64,000 nt of DNA. Source: Carnobacterium_B sp045617425. GTDB taxonomy: Bacteria > Bacillota > Bacilli > Lactobacillales > Carnobacteriaceae. Below are positions 42,657 to 51,955 of this stretch, piece by piece. The notes beneath the pieces are model-generated. The model was not told the DNA's origin, searched no databases, and saw only the letters and a program-made list of their open reading frames with translations. Positions within the stretch are counted from its first letter, which is position 1. Each line of letters opens with the position of its first letter. Where the stretch lies: NCBI RefSeq assembly GCF_045617425.1, contig NZ_JAZLIO010000009.1, positions 310,001 through 374,000 on the forward strand, given 5' to 3'. The position numbers and the translations under genes are program-made.

Positions 42657-44015
42657 TTAGAGAACTTGAGTTGTTGGTTCAGTAAACCAAGTGATGAATA
42701 ACCCAATCACAAAACCAATTGTAGCTGGAAGAATCCATCCCATTCCGATACTGAACAATGGAAGATACTCATTGCAAAAAGCTAAGAATTCTTGCACTCC
42801 ATTAATACTTTGAACACTTTTTGGTAATGCTTTAAATAAATCTGCCACACTCACCACTAAAGTAAATAAAGTCGTTGTCACATAGACTACTTGTCTATCC
42901 TTAAATAATGGAGACAACAGAGCTAATAAAATCAGCGTAATCGCTAATGGATATAAGAACATTAAGACCGGTAACGAGTAAGCAATAATATTTGTTAAAC
43001 CTACATTAGCGACTAGCGTTGTTAAAACACTAAATACAACAACATAAGCTTTGTAGCTAATAGAAAGAGGAAACATTTCTTTAAACGTTTCCGCACAAGC
43101 TGTAATTAAACCAATCGCTGTTTTTAAACAAGCCACTGTTACAATCACAGCTAGCAACACACTACCTAACGAACCGAAGTAAAATTGCGAAATTTGTGTT
43201 AAAGCAATTCCACCATTTTCTGAAACTGGAAATTGACCAACACTCATTGTTCCTAAATAAGCTAAACTAGCATAAATAATGCCCATTAAAATAATACTGA
43301 TTAGTCCAGATTTGACCGTGTCTTTTGCTATCTCACTTGGTTTAGTTACCCCAAGATTTTTAATCGTTTGAACAACGACTATCCCAAAGGCAAGAGAAGC
43401 TAATGCGTCCATTGTATTATACCCTTGAAGAAAACCACTAACAAAAGGTTGATTGACATAGTGACCAGTGATAGGTGCTTCTGCTACCCCTCCCATTGGA
43501 CGAATAAATGCCGTTAAAATTAAAACACCTAAAAATACCAAGAAGATAGGATTCAATACTTTACCAACGTATACCAAGATTTTCGTTGGTTTTAAAGAAA
43601 GAAATAATGCGACACCATAAAATAAAATAGAAAAAATTGCTAACCCTAATGTTTGATGATTTGAACTGATGTAAGGTGTTATCCCAATTTCATAAGAGAC
43701 TGTACTTAATCTTGGTAGCGCAAAAAATGGTCCAATTGTTAAATATAAAGCTACTGTCATAAAATACCCATAATAAGGATGAATGCGACTAGCTAAATCA
43801 AACAAACCATTACTTTTAGATAGGCCAATAGCGATTACGCCTAAGAATGGCAATCCTATACCTGTTACTAAAAAACCTAATGTAGCCCAGCTTACATTTG
43901 AACCTGCCACTTGCCCCATGTGAACGGGAAATATTAAATTACCAGCTCCAAAAAACAAACCAAACAACATGGATCCTATATATAGATAGGAAGACAATGT
44001 TAATCCTTTTTTCAT
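42657..44015 (-). CDS. brnQ: Branched-chain amino acid transport system II carrier protein
   Basis: A 452-residue LIVCS-family cation symporter with about twelve helices that imports leucine, isoleucine and valine. Motifs LFFGAGNLIFPVHMGQ at the start and GYNTMDALASLAFGIVVV in the middle are family signatures. AAAGGACG lies before the ATG at 44015. A promoter and a terminator-like hairpin lie upstream. It complements azlCD, the exporter elsewhere in the window. Confidence 0.94.
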   Translation of the reverse strand: MKKGLTLSSYLYIGSMLFGLFFGAGNLIFPVHMGQVAGSNVSWATLGFLVTGIGLPFLGVIAIGLSKSNGLFDLASRIHPYYGYFMTVALYLTIGPFFALPRLSTVSYEIGITPYISSNHQTLGLAIFSILFYGVALFLSLKPTKILVYVGKVLNPIFLVFLGVLILTAFIRPMGGVAEAPITGHYVNQPFVSGFLQGYNTMDALASLAFGIVVVQTIKNLGVTKPSEIAKDTVKSGLISIILMGIIYASLAYLGTMSVGQFPVSENGGIALTQISQFYFGSLGSVLLAVIVTVACLKTAIGLITACAETFKEMFPLSISYKAYVVVFSVLTTLVANVGLTNIIAYSLPVLMFLYPLAITLILLALLSPLFKDRQVVYVTTTLFTLVVSVADLFKALPKSVQSINGVQEFLAFCNEYLPLFSIGMGWILPATIGFVIGLFITWFTEPTTQVL

Positions 44016-44058
44016 AAAAAACGTCCTTTCTAACGTATCTGTGTTACACGTAACTTAA

Positions 44059-44087
44059 ATAATAGCTTTTTTGATGCTCTCCTTCAA
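44059..44087 (-). promoter_or_regulatory. brnQ promoter
   Basis: On the minus strand TTGAAG (44082-44087), a 17-nt spacer and TATTAT (44059-44064) make a promoter about 45 nt before brnQ. Confidence 0.65.
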
Positions 44088-44155
44088 GCAAAATCCTTAA
44101 TAAGGTTGAATCTTACTAAAAAAGATTTCTATTGCTTTTATAGATAATGACACAA

Positions 44156-44185
44156 TTAAAAAAACTGTTAGATCATTTTAACAGT
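44156..44185 (-). terminator. Hairpin with T-run upstream of the brnQ promoter
   Basis: On the minus strand ACTGTTA and TAACAGT pair around eight nt and are followed by T7. It is the second of two hairpins after the 2-hydroxyacid dehydrogenase gene, so it may be a back-up terminator. An attenuator role is possible only if transcription starts further up. Confidence 0.55.
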
Positions 44186-44202
44186 CAGTAGCTCTCAACA
44201 TT

Positions 44203-44234
44203 AAGAAAACACCTCCTAGTTGTAGCGAGGTGTT
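44203..44234 (-). terminator. Intrinsic terminator after the 2-hydroxyacid dehydrogenase gene
   Basis: AACACCTC and GAGGTGTT pair around an 11-nt loop, with TTTTCTT following on the minus strand. Confidence 0.78.
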
Positions 44235-44256
44235 CCCTTATTTATTGTAAAGTAAT

Positions 44257-45219
44257 TTAATATTGTTGATCGTAGTCAATCAAGTTTACAGGCAATTTTT
44301 CATCAGCTAAGTAAGCTTTTAGATTTTCTTCAAAGATAGCAAATAGACGTTTTTTGAAATGTTCTGCGATTCCAGTAATATGAGGAGTAATCAAAACATC
44401 TTCTCTATCCCACAGTGCGCTCTCTTCTGGTAAGGGTTCTGTTTCAAAAACATCTAAACCGGCGAAAGTTAACTGACCATTATTAAGAGCTGCTATTAAA
44501 TCATCTGTTTTAACCGTTGGTCCTCTTCCAACATTGACGAAAAGAGTTCCTTCTTTCATTTGAGAGAAAATATCTTGATTAAAAAAGTAATGGGTTTGAT
44601 CCGTATGCGGTAAGATATTTATGAGGATGTCCGCTTGTTTCACTTGGTCAACTAGTTCCGGCTGCTTAATTAATTGATCCATGTATTCAACATCTCTTCC
44701 ACTGCGATTTACACCGATTGTTTTCATATTAAATGCTTTTGCCAATCGTCCAACTTCCACGCCGATTTTCCCGGTCCCTACGATCATAATCGTTTTCCCA
44801 TGCAATTCCATCAATTTATCTACTTGCTCCCATGTTTTGGTTTGTTGATCTTTAATTGCCTTTTGAATCCCTCTAGCATAAGCCAACAGTATTCCAAAAA
44901 CGGATTCTGCAATCGGAATACTATGTATCCCACTTCCATTAGTCAGTATGATATTTTTTTGTTTTAGTTTTTCTAAATCAAGAAAATCGACACCCGCTGC
45001 TTTTCCTTGTGCCCACTTCAACTGACTTTTATTATTTTCTAGTAACTCTTGTGCATATTGTCCTGTCCATCCATATATAATTTCAACAGACTCTAAAGAG
45101 ATTTCTTTTAAATCTGTTTCCCATCCTTTAATCAACTCATATTCTGGTGCTAATTCTTTTAGCGTTTGAAATTGTTCTTTTGTTGTTTCTTGTATCAGTA
45201 AAATACTTTTTTTAGTCAT
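44257..45219 (-). CDS. D-isomer-specific 2-hydroxyacid dehydrogenase family protein
   Basis: A 320-residue NAD(P)-dependent dehydrogenase. The NAD-binding loop is IMIVGTGKIGVEVGRLAKAF, and the catalytic triad sits in NVGRGPTV (Arg), ETEPLPEESALW (Glu) and TPHITG (His). It resembles phosphoglycerate/hydroxyisocaproate-type members; the substrate cannot be read. Its position next to brnQ might hint at branched-chain 2-oxo acids, but that is speculative. It has its own terminator. Confidence 0.88.
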   Translation of the reverse strand: MTKKSILLIQETTKEQFQTLKELAPEYELIKGWETDLKEISLESVEIIYGWTGQYAQELLENNKSQLKWAQGKAAGVDFLDLEKLKQKNIILTNGSGIHSIPIAESVFGILLAYARGIQKAIKDQQTKTWEQVDKLMELHGKTIMIVGTGKIGVEVGRLAKAFNMKTIGVNRSGRDVEYMDQLIKQPELVDQVKQADILINILPHTDQTHYFFNQDIFSQMKEGTLFVNVGRGPTVKTDDLIAALNNGQLTFAGLDVFETEPLPEESALWDREDVLITPHITGIAEHFKKRLFAIFEENLKAYLADEKLPVNLIDYDQQY

Positions 45220-45370
45220 TTCAATATCACCTTTTCATTTTTTCTTTTATTATCTCATTACAAAAAAAGATAGCAAAGAATTTCACTTATCTCTTTCCAT
45301 TTTCTGTTAATTTTATCGTATTAGATGGTACAATAGAGTGAAAGATAGAAGGTTAGAACGGGGGGCTTGG

Positions 45371-46411
45371 ATGGATAAAGAACATTTACTGATGACAAAA
45401 ATAATTATCGAGGGTGACTTTCATGATTTTCAACTGTATAGTGGGAAATTTTATTTATGGACCAATCAAAAAACCTTGAACATCTACAATTGGAACAAAT
45501 GGATGCAACAATTGACTTTAATTGATCGACCCATCTATTTAGAACCACAACCTACTGAACAATTACGTGTTACATTAGAGGAATTAGCTCCATTCCTAGA
45601 AAGAACCCTTTCTTTTCCTGAATCAATTTACGATAGTGCTTTATTTAATCATACCTTGTATTATTCAGATTATACTGGTTTTTACCGTTATTCTTTAGTA
45701 AGAAAAGACGCTGAAAAAATACGCATTTGGGAACAACCAGTCTACTCTATTTCCTTATCGTCTACAGGAAGAATGGCTTTATCTGCTGGGGAAGCTGGTC
45801 TTTTTGAATACTTACTCTCTTCTTACTATTATTATGAACAACTTGAACGCCAAGTTGCCACACGTGTGTATCAAGTCAATTCCCACTATTCTTCTCAAGC
45901 GATATGGGATCACCATGATGTTATTCAATATGGTCGAAGTCAATCTGAATTGACGTACAAAACTCAATTTAGTGAACAAAAAGGTCAATTGTATGTTACG
46001 AATAGTCTACAAATAACTCAGTCAAGTGATTCTTTGACTAGTAGTGTACAAGAATATTTGCTGCCCTTATCCTTAAACCCACCATCCATGCAAGATGGAC
46101 TTTTATTTTCATTTGAAATGGATCAGCAAAAAGTAAAAAAAGATCGTTTATATCGTTCTAAGTCCGTTCGCTTAATAGAGAAGCTTCCAGCTGCACTTGA
46201 AAACTCGTCACATTCTCCTGATTTCTTACTAGTGATTCCTACTTCACCTATCTTTAAAGTGATCTTACAAAATGAAATTTTATTAGACCTCCCTAGACAA
46301 GAGATCCATAAATTTAGAATTTACAACCGAACACGACATTATCGTAACCAATTGCATATTTTACGAGATGAATCACTGATTTTATATCTGTTCACAGAAA
46401 TTAATCGTTAA
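45371..46411 (+). CDS. Unrecognised 346-residue beta-rich protein
   Basis: A protein with no signal peptide and no membrane helix, unusually rich in Tyr, Trp, Leu and Gln. Its N-terminal part (IIIEGDFHDFQLYSGKFYLW, IYNWNKWMQQL) and repeated strand-turn patterns suggest a beta-propeller or other all-beta fold. A tyrosine run (SSYYYYEQLERQ) lies at about residue 146. GGGGGG before the ATG at 45371 sets the start. It stands alone before a shared terminator with dps. I know of no family to assign. Confidence 0.7.
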   Translation: MDKEHLLMTKIIIEGDFHDFQLYSGKFYLWTNQKTLNIYNWNKWMQQLTLIDRPIYLEPQPTEQLRVTLEELAPFLERTLSFPESIYDSALFNHTLYYSDYTGFYRYSLVRKDAEKIRIWEQPVYSISLSSTGRMALSAGEAGLFEYLLSSYYYYEQLERQVATRVYQVNSHYSSQAIWDHHDVIQYGRSQSELTYKTQFSEQKGQLYVTNSLQITQSSDSLTSSVQEYLLPLSLNPPSMQDGLLFSFEMDQQKVKKDRLYRSKSVRLIEKLPAALENSSHSPDFLLVIPTSPIFKVILQNEILLDLPRQEIHKFRIYNRTRHYRNQLHILRDESLILYLFTEINR

Positions 46412-46449
46412 AAAAGAGCCCTTAGATAATAATCTAAGAGCTCTTTTTT
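46410..46449. terminator. Bidirectional intrinsic terminator
   Basis: A stem of AAAAAAGAGC..CTTAGAT with ATCTAAG..GCTCTTTTTT encloses AATA. It serves the unknown plus-strand gene and dps on the minus strand. Confidence 0.92.
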
Positions 46450-46455
46450 ATTTTT

Positions 46456-46923
46456 TTAAGCATCCAGTGGATCATTGCCTAAATAAGCTTGCAACATCCA
46501 AATCGTTTTATCTACACCAGATTTATATCCAATCAACAAGTCTTGTGTTGCATCGTCTCCAGCTTCACCAGTGAGAACAATTCCTTTTGCTAATTTATCC
46601 CCAATAATTTTATAATCTGAAACAGTTGATGCTACCATTTCTTCAGCAGTTTCTTTGCCATCATATGGAGCTTCTTTAACTAAAGAATGTTCTAAAAACT
46701 CTCCCAAAGTCGAATAAGGTTTTCCACCTACTGCAATCAAACGCTCTGCCAATTCATCAAATTGTTCAGTTACTTCATCATAAAGTTCTTCAAATTTTTC
46801 ATGTAAGTTAAAGAAATGAGGACCTTTTACATAGAAGTGATGTTGATACAGTTTAATGTTAAAAACCCCAAAAGTTGCAACCAATTCATTTAACAATTCT
46901 TGTACTTCAGTTTGTTTTTCCAC
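46456..46923 (-). CDS. dps: Dps-family DNA-binding ferritin-like protein
   Basis: A 155-residue four-helix ferritin-like protein that stores iron oxidised by H2O2 in a twelve-subunit shell. The inter-subunit ferroxidase residues are visible as YQHHFYVKGPHFFNLHEKFEELYDEVTEQFDELAER. The N-terminus is short and lacks a lysine tail, so DNA binding is uncertain. It is a single gene with AGGAGG before its ATG. Confidence 0.92.
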   Translation of the reverse strand: MEKQTEVQELLNELVATFGVFNIKLYQHHFYVKGPHFFNLHEKFEELYDEVTEQFDELAERLIAVGGKPYSTLGEFLEHSLVKEAPYDGKETAEEMVASTVSDYKIIGDKLAKGIVLTGEAGDDATQDLLIGYKSGVDKTIWMLQAYLGNDPLDA

Positions 46924-47177
46924 TATTCTATTCCTCCTATTTATTTTATTTATTAACTTATAGTTATTATAATTTAACTAAAATTTATAGTCTAGCAAAA
47001 ACCCTTTATTTTTAAAATTATTTAAACAATTGATGTTCATTAAATAGATAGGATATTTTACACATTTAGGATAGTTTGTGGTCAATTTATGAAGAAAAGA
47101 ATCCCTACCATCGCATTTCATAATTATTTGTGCTAAAATGGTCAAGATATATAAAAGAATAGGGGTAAATAAATTAA

Positions 47178-48806
47178 ATGATTACAGTAACTAATGTAAG
47201 TTTACAATTTTCAGATAGAAAATTGTTCGATGACGTAAATATAAAATTCATTCCTGGCAATTGTTATGGTCTAATTGGTGCAAATGGTGCAGGTAAGTCA
47301 ACTTTCTTAAAAATATTAGCTGGTGAGATTCAACCTTCAACTGGTAATGTTTCTATGGGTCCCGACGAACGTTTGACTACTTTAAGTCAAAATCACTATG
47401 GCTTTGAAGATTATACTGTTTTAGAAACAGTTATTATGGGACACAAACGTTTATACGAAATAATGAAAGAAAAAGATGCTGTCTATATGAAAGCTGACTT
47501 CACTGATGCAGATGGTATTTTAGCTGCTGAATTAGAAGGCGAATTCGCTGAATTAGATGGTTGGGAAGCTGAACCTCAAGCGGCTGTTATGTTACAAGGT
47601 CTAGGAATTTCAGAAGCTATGCACGATAAAAAAATGAGTGAGTTAACAGAAGGTTTAAAAGTTAAAGTCTTGTTAGCACAAGCTTTATTCGGTAAACCTG
47701 ACGTTCTTCTATTAGATGAGCCTACCAATGGTTTAGACAAACAATCAATTGAATGGTTAGAAGAATTCTTAATTGATTTCCCTAATACTGTTATTGTTGT
47801 TTCCCATGACCGTCACTTCTTAAACAAAGTTTGTACTCATATGGCTGACGTTGACTTTAGTAAAATCAAGTTATATGTTGGAAACTATGACTTCTGGTTA
47901 GAATCTAGCCAATTAGCTTCTAAATTACAAGGTAATGTAAATGCTAAAAAAGAAGAGCAGATTAAAGAACTACAAGCCTTTATTGCTCGATTTAGTGCTA
48001 ATGCGTCTAAATCAAAACAAGCAACGTCTCGTAAAAAAATGTTAGAAAAAATCACTTTAGATGATATTCAACCTTCTTCTCGTCGTTACCCATTCGTTGG
48101 GTTTACTCCTGATCGTGAAATCGGTAATGACTTATTGCGTGTGGAAAATATCTCTAAAACAATCGATGGCAAAAAAATATTAGACAATATCAGTTTTACT
48201 TTGAACAAAGACGATAAAGTTGCCTTTTCAAGTAAAAATGACATAGCTATCACTGTTTTATTTAAAATTTTGACGGGCGAAATGGAACCAGATACTGGAA
48301 CATTCAAATGGGGAGTAACAACTACTCAATCTTACCTGCCAAAAGATACAACTGACGAATTTCCAAATGACAAATTAACGGTTGTTGACTGGTTACGCCA
48401 ATTCGCTTCTGCCGAAGAAAACGACAACACATTCTTGCGTAGTTTCTTAGGTCGTATGTTATTTTCTGGAGAAGACGTTCTAAAAGAAGTTTCTGTTCTT
48501 TCCGGTGGAGAAAAAGTTCGTTGTATGTTATCTAAAATGATGTTGAGCAAATCAAACGTTTTAGTAATGGACGATCCTACGAACCACTTGGATTTAGAAT
48601 CTATTACAGCTTTAAATGATGGTTTGATTGCTTTTAAAGGCTCAATATTGTTTGGCTCACATGACCACCAATTTATCCAAACCATAGCAAACCGTATTAT
48701 CGAAATTTCTCCAAATGGAGTTGTCGATCGTGCTGAAACAACTTATGATGATTTCTTAGATAACAAGTCTGTTAAAGAACAAATTGCAACGTTATATGCT
48801 AACTAA
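47178..48806 (+). CDS. ABC-F family ATPase
   Basis: A 542-residue twin-ATPase without membrane segments. The first domain has Walker A GANGAGKST and the degenerate signature LTEGLKVKVLLAQAL, as in the YbiT branch; the second has signature LSGGEKVRCMLSKMM and Walker B VLVMDDP. The linker between (about residues 245-290) is charged and contains SKSKQATSRKKMLEKI. ABC-F proteins act on the ribosome, as translation factors or antibiotic-resistance proteins; this branch is usually housekeeping. An extended -10, TGCTAAAAT, lies upstream near 47131. Confidence 0.9.
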   Translation: MITVTNVSLQFSDRKLFDDVNIKFIPGNCYGLIGANGAGKSTFLKILAGEIQPSTGNVSMGPDERLTTLSQNHYGFEDYTVLETVIMGHKRLYEIMKEKDAVYMKADFTDADGILAAELEGEFAELDGWEAEPQAAVMLQGLGISEAMHDKKMSELTEGLKVKVLLAQALFGKPDVLLLDEPTNGLDKQSIEWLEEFLIDFPNTVIVVSHDRHFLNKVCTHMADVDFSKIKLYVGNYDFWLESSQLASKLQGNVNAKKEEQIKELQAFIARFSANASKSKQATSRKKMLEKITLDDIQPSSRRYPFVGFTPDREIGNDLLRVENISKTIDGKKILDNISFTLNKDDKVAFSSKNDIAITVLFKILTGEMEPDTGTFKWGVTTTQSYLPKDTTDEFPNDKLTVVDWLRQFASAEENDNTFLRSFLGRMLFSGEDVLKEVSVLSGGEKVRCMLSKMMLSKSNVLVMDDPTNHLDLESITALNDGLIAFKGSILFGSHDHQFIQTIANRIIEISPNGVVDRAETTYDDFLDNKSVKEQIATLYAN

Positions 48807-48824
48807 TTTAGTTACTTGATATTT

Positions 48825-48877
48825 TAGACTGTTAGTTCTTCCTTTTTTATTAGGAAGGCTAAAGTCTATTTTTTTTA
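48825..48877 (+). terminator. Intrinsic terminator after the ABC-F gene
   Basis: TAGACT, TTAG and CTTCCT pair with AGGAAG, CTAA and AGTCTA around a T-rich loop, followed by a long T run. Confidence 0.82.
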
Positions 48878-48892
48878 CGTGTTGTTTAAAAG

Positions 48893-48939
48893 AAAAAAAC
48901 TGTATTTCACAAGCTGAATTGTGGATACAGTTTTTTTTT
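48893..48939 (-). terminator. Intrinsic terminator after the diguanylate cyclase gene
   Basis: ACTGTAT, CACAA and their complements form a stem around GCTGAA, flanked by A7 and T9. On the minus strand it lies just after the cyclase stop at 48952. Confidence 0.85.
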
Positions 48940-48951
48940 ATGAAAAAAGAA

Positions 48952-50052
48952 TTACTCATTTTCTAGTTTTTTACAAATCACTTTATTCCTGCCTTGATCT
49001 TTCGCTAGATATAAGCAACGATCGGCTAATCGAAATAATTTTTTCATATCTTTATTTCGTGTTGAAGCAGCTAACCCAATTGAAGCAGTCACTTGGATAC
49101 TATCACCATTTTCTAACAAAAAAGATGTGTTTGCTATACTCATTCTGACTTTTTCTGCTGCTTTCTGTTGATCTGAAAAAGGCAAATCACTAAGAATCAA
49201 ACAAAATTCTTCTCCACCTACACGGTAAACCAGTTCACTATCAAGAGCTTTAACTTTTAAAATTGTAGCTACTTGCCGTAAAACAAAGTTTCCATTGGAA
49301 TGGCCATAATTATCATTAATCCATTTAAAATGATCTATATCAATCATCATTAGTGCAGTGGTATTAATTTTTTTATCTAACTGAATATTTTTCCATTTTT
49401 CATTAAATTCTCTCATATTGTATAAACCCGTCAAAAAGTCCATTCTTGCATGTTCTTGTACTTCTAAATAAAGATTGCGGCTTGTTAATAAGTCTTCAAT
49501 AAATGCAGTGACCATAATAATGACAAAGCTAGAAAGTATTAATAAACCAATGTAAATTAAACTATTCGACACTAAATTTTGATATAATAATTGTAAATTT
49601 AACGCAATCAGAGACACACAAATCGCATTTAAAATCAGCAATACACTATATTTATTGTTCACTTTTTTAATTACTTTTTTACATATGATCGGTAAGAATA
49701 ATGCAAACAGAATATACATGATTGCAGTCTGAATTGAAGCGGGATTGACTCCCAATAAAAAACGAAGTGCTGACATCAAAATGACTACTGGAAGAGCAAA
49801 TTTATTGCCAAAATAATAAATCATCAAAATTAAAATAATATGTCTTAAGTCTAGTAGCGCTTTGTTCGGTAGAGCAATTGAAAATAGCATCAATAGGAAA
49901 CTTGTTAAACCAGCAATTCCAATCATTAGTACCTGTTCTTTTGTGTTTAGTGTAATTTTTTTTTTCTTTGGAATCAGTTTTATAAATATGTAAGATGCTG
50001 TACTAAGAATCGAAATGTTTGCGATCATATCTAAAATAATAGATGTCAGCAT
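48952..50052 (-). CDS. Membrane-anchored diguanylate cyclase (GGDEF)
   Basis: A 366-residue protein with about six N-terminal membrane helices (residues 5-190), similar to a 5TMR-LYT sensor, then a short linker and a GGDEF domain (about 205-363). The active site reads YRVGGEEFCLIL near residue 278. The allosteric RxxD site is replaced by LDSE, so product inhibition is unlikely. GGAGGTG precedes the ATG at 50052, in preference to one at 50067. No EAL or PilZ partner is in the window. Confidence 0.88.
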   Translation of the reverse strand: MLTSIILDMIANISILSTASYIFIKLIPKKKKITLNTKEQVLMIGIAGLTSFLLMLFSIALPNKALLDLRHIILILMIYYFGNKFALPVVILMSALRFLLGVNPASIQTAIMYILFALFLPIICKKVIKKVNNKYSVLLILNAICVSLIALNLQLLYQNLVSNSLIYIGLLILSSFVIIMVTAFIEDLLTSRNLYLEVQEHARMDFLTGLYNMREFNEKWKNIQLDKKINTTALMMIDIDHFKWINDNYGHSNGNFVLRQVATILKVKALDSELVYRVGGEEFCLILSDLPFSDQQKAAEKVRMSIANTSFLLENGDSIQVTASIGLAASTRNKDMKKLFRLADRCLYLAKDQGRNKVICKKLENE

Positions 50053-50186
50053 ATAACACACCTCCATTGAGTTAGTTATAGTTAATCAGAAATCTCTACT
50101 AAATCTTCTTTCTTTTTTGCTTATAATTTCAATAATAATTTGTTTAAGATACGACGTTATCTCATGATTAATTATCGTTCATTTAT

Positions 50187-50233
50187 AAAAAAATTTCGAA
50201 GAGATGTACTGGTTTACAGTATATCTCTTCGAA
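50187..50233 (-). terminator. Intrinsic terminator after dbpA
   Basis: TTCGAAGAGAT..TACTG pairs with CAGTA..ATCTCTTCGAA around five nt; the minus strand continues with a run of T. It lies 60 nt past the helicase stop. Confidence 0.85.
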
Positions 50234-50292
50234 GGTCGTTTAGGTTATCTAAAAATGCCTATTAGTAGCTGAAAAAATCTAACTCACTTATC

Positions 50293-51744
50293 TCATTTCC
50301 TAGCTTTATGCACTTTTAATTTTTTCCCTTTAATCGTGCGATCTTGCATTTCTTCTATTACTAAAGGTCCTTTTCCATTCAGTATATCGATATACGTGAC
50401 ATTCTCTTGAATGGTAATAATGCCAATATCTTCAGCATTAATTCCTGGGATTTTAGCAATCGTTCCAACAAAATCGACTGCACGCATTTTTTTCTTTTTA
50501 CCGCCATTAAAATAAACTTTAGTAATGCCGCGATTCAATTCTTTTGAACGTACTTGTTTCAATGGTGGACGTTCTTGTAATTTTTTCTCAAAAGCAGATT
50601 TATGACTTTGAACTAATCGTGTAGTTGGCAATGAGACTTCAATAACCGTCTGACCAGCATACTCTTTCACTTCATTCCACCATTTTTCTTCTCTAGGTGT
50701 CACCAGTGTCAAAGCCATTCCAGTTTTTCCAGCTCTACCCGTGCGACCAGTACGATGCACAAAGCTTTCTTTTTCTACTGGTACGTCATAGTTGACTACG
50801 TGTGTTACATTCTCAATATCGATTCCTCTGGCAGCAACATCCGTTGCCACTAAATAACGAAATCTTCCTTGTCTGAAATCATCCATGACTGAAAAACGAT
50901 CCTCTTGAACCATTCCACCATGGATTTTATCAATTGGCAATCCTGCTTTATTTAAAAATGTGTATAAGTTGTTTACAGCTTCTTGAGTATTACAAAAAAT
51001 CATACATGAATCTGCATTTTCCACAGTTAACAAGTCGAGCAGTTGCTGTTCTTTCTTATCTTCTTGTACCTTGACACTTGATTGAATGATTTTAGGTTTT
51101 GACAATTCAGTTGTCTCGATAACAATAGATTGTTTATCCTGCTTCATATAAAAACTTGCTATGCGTTCAATTTCTTTTGGCATAGTTGCTGAGAAAAGTA
51201 GCGTCTGACGTTCTGCAGGTAAAAAGTTAATGATTGCTTCTACTTGGTCCGCGAATCCCATATTTAACATCTCATCAGCTTCATCTAAGACTAAACATTC
51301 AATTTTTTCTACTTTGAAAGTTCCTTTTTGTAAATGATCTAATACACGACCAGGTGTACCTACAACAATATGACTTTTTTGTTTTAACTCAGATTTTTGA
51401 GTATCGAATGAGGCTTTACCATAGACTGCAGTAGCCTTTACTCTCTTTAAGCGACCAACATTCATTAGATCTTCTTTCACTTGAATGGCCAGTTCTCTTG
51501 TTGGAACTAAAACGAGTACTTGAGGTTTGTTTTCTTCCCAATCGACTTTTTCACATAGCGGTACTCCATAACTAACTGTTTTTCCGCTTCCTGTTTGAGA
51601 TTCTACAATAACATCTTTTCCTTCTAATGCTAATGGAATCACTTCTTCTTGGACTTTAGTAGGATGAAAATAACGTAAACTTGTTAGAGCAGCAACAATT
51701 TCATCACTAATTGCAAATTCTTCAAATGTTTTCTTTTTATTCAT
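50293..51744 (-). CDS. dbpA: DEAD-box RNA helicase DbpA/YxiN
   Basis: A 483-residue RNA helicase. It has the Q motif, motif I SQTGSGKT, motif II VLDEADEML, SAT in FSATMPKE, motif V VATDVAARGID and motif VI HRTGRTGRAGK. The C-terminal 80 residues (ITKVYFNGGKKKKMRAVDFV, LNGKGPLVIEEMQ, GKKLKVHKAR) are the DbpA/YxiN RNA-binding domain that targets 23S rRNA hairpin 92. It thus likely acts in large-subunit assembly. AAAGAGG stands before the ATG at 51744; the frame is open to 51759. Confidence 0.94.
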   Translation of the reverse strand: MNKKKTFEEFAISDEIVAALTSLRYFHPTKVQEEVIPLALEGKDVIVESQTGSGKTVSYGVPLCEKVDWEENKPQVLVLVPTRELAIQVKEDLMNVGRLKRVKATAVYGKASFDTQKSELKQKSHIVVGTPGRVLDHLQKGTFKVEKIECLVLDEADEMLNMGFADQVEAIINFLPAERQTLLFSATMPKEIERIASFYMKQDKQSIVIETTELSKPKIIQSSVKVQEDKKEQQLLDLLTVENADSCMIFCNTQEAVNNLYTFLNKAGLPIDKIHGGMVQEDRFSVMDDFRQGRFRYLVATDVAARGIDIENVTHVVNYDVPVEKESFVHRTGRTGRAGKTGMALTLVTPREEKWWNEVKEYAGQTVIEVSLPTTRLVQSHKSAFEKKLQERPPLKQVRSKELNRGITKVYFNGGKKKKMRAVDFVGTIAKIPGINAEDIGIITIQENVTYIDILNGKGPLVIEEMQDRTIKGKKLKVHKARK

Positions 51745-51908
51745 AATAACCTCTTTCAATTGTTCAGTTTCTACTAGTATAACAGCATATGCACAAAATT
51801 ACTGTCTTTTAAAGAGATATTTTAGGAAATCTATTTAATTAGTGTCCAGATTCAAAATTTTTTAACATCTGTTTCTTCATTGCGTTTCATAAAAGAACAT
51901 AAAAAACG

Positions 51909-51917
51909 TGGTATACT
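51909..51917 (+). promoter_or_regulatory. Extended -10 promoter of ansA
   Basis: TGGTATACT (51909-51917) is an extended -10 box about 40 nt before the ansA start. I see no convincing -35. Confidence 0.55.
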
Positions 51918-51955
51918 ACTAACAAAAATGATTAGATTTTATAGGAGGAAACATA

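Noticed and set aside
44016..44256. Possible T-box or leader peptide before brnQ
   Set aside because: No T-box sequence, no specifier-like stem and no peptide rich in branched-chain codons are present.
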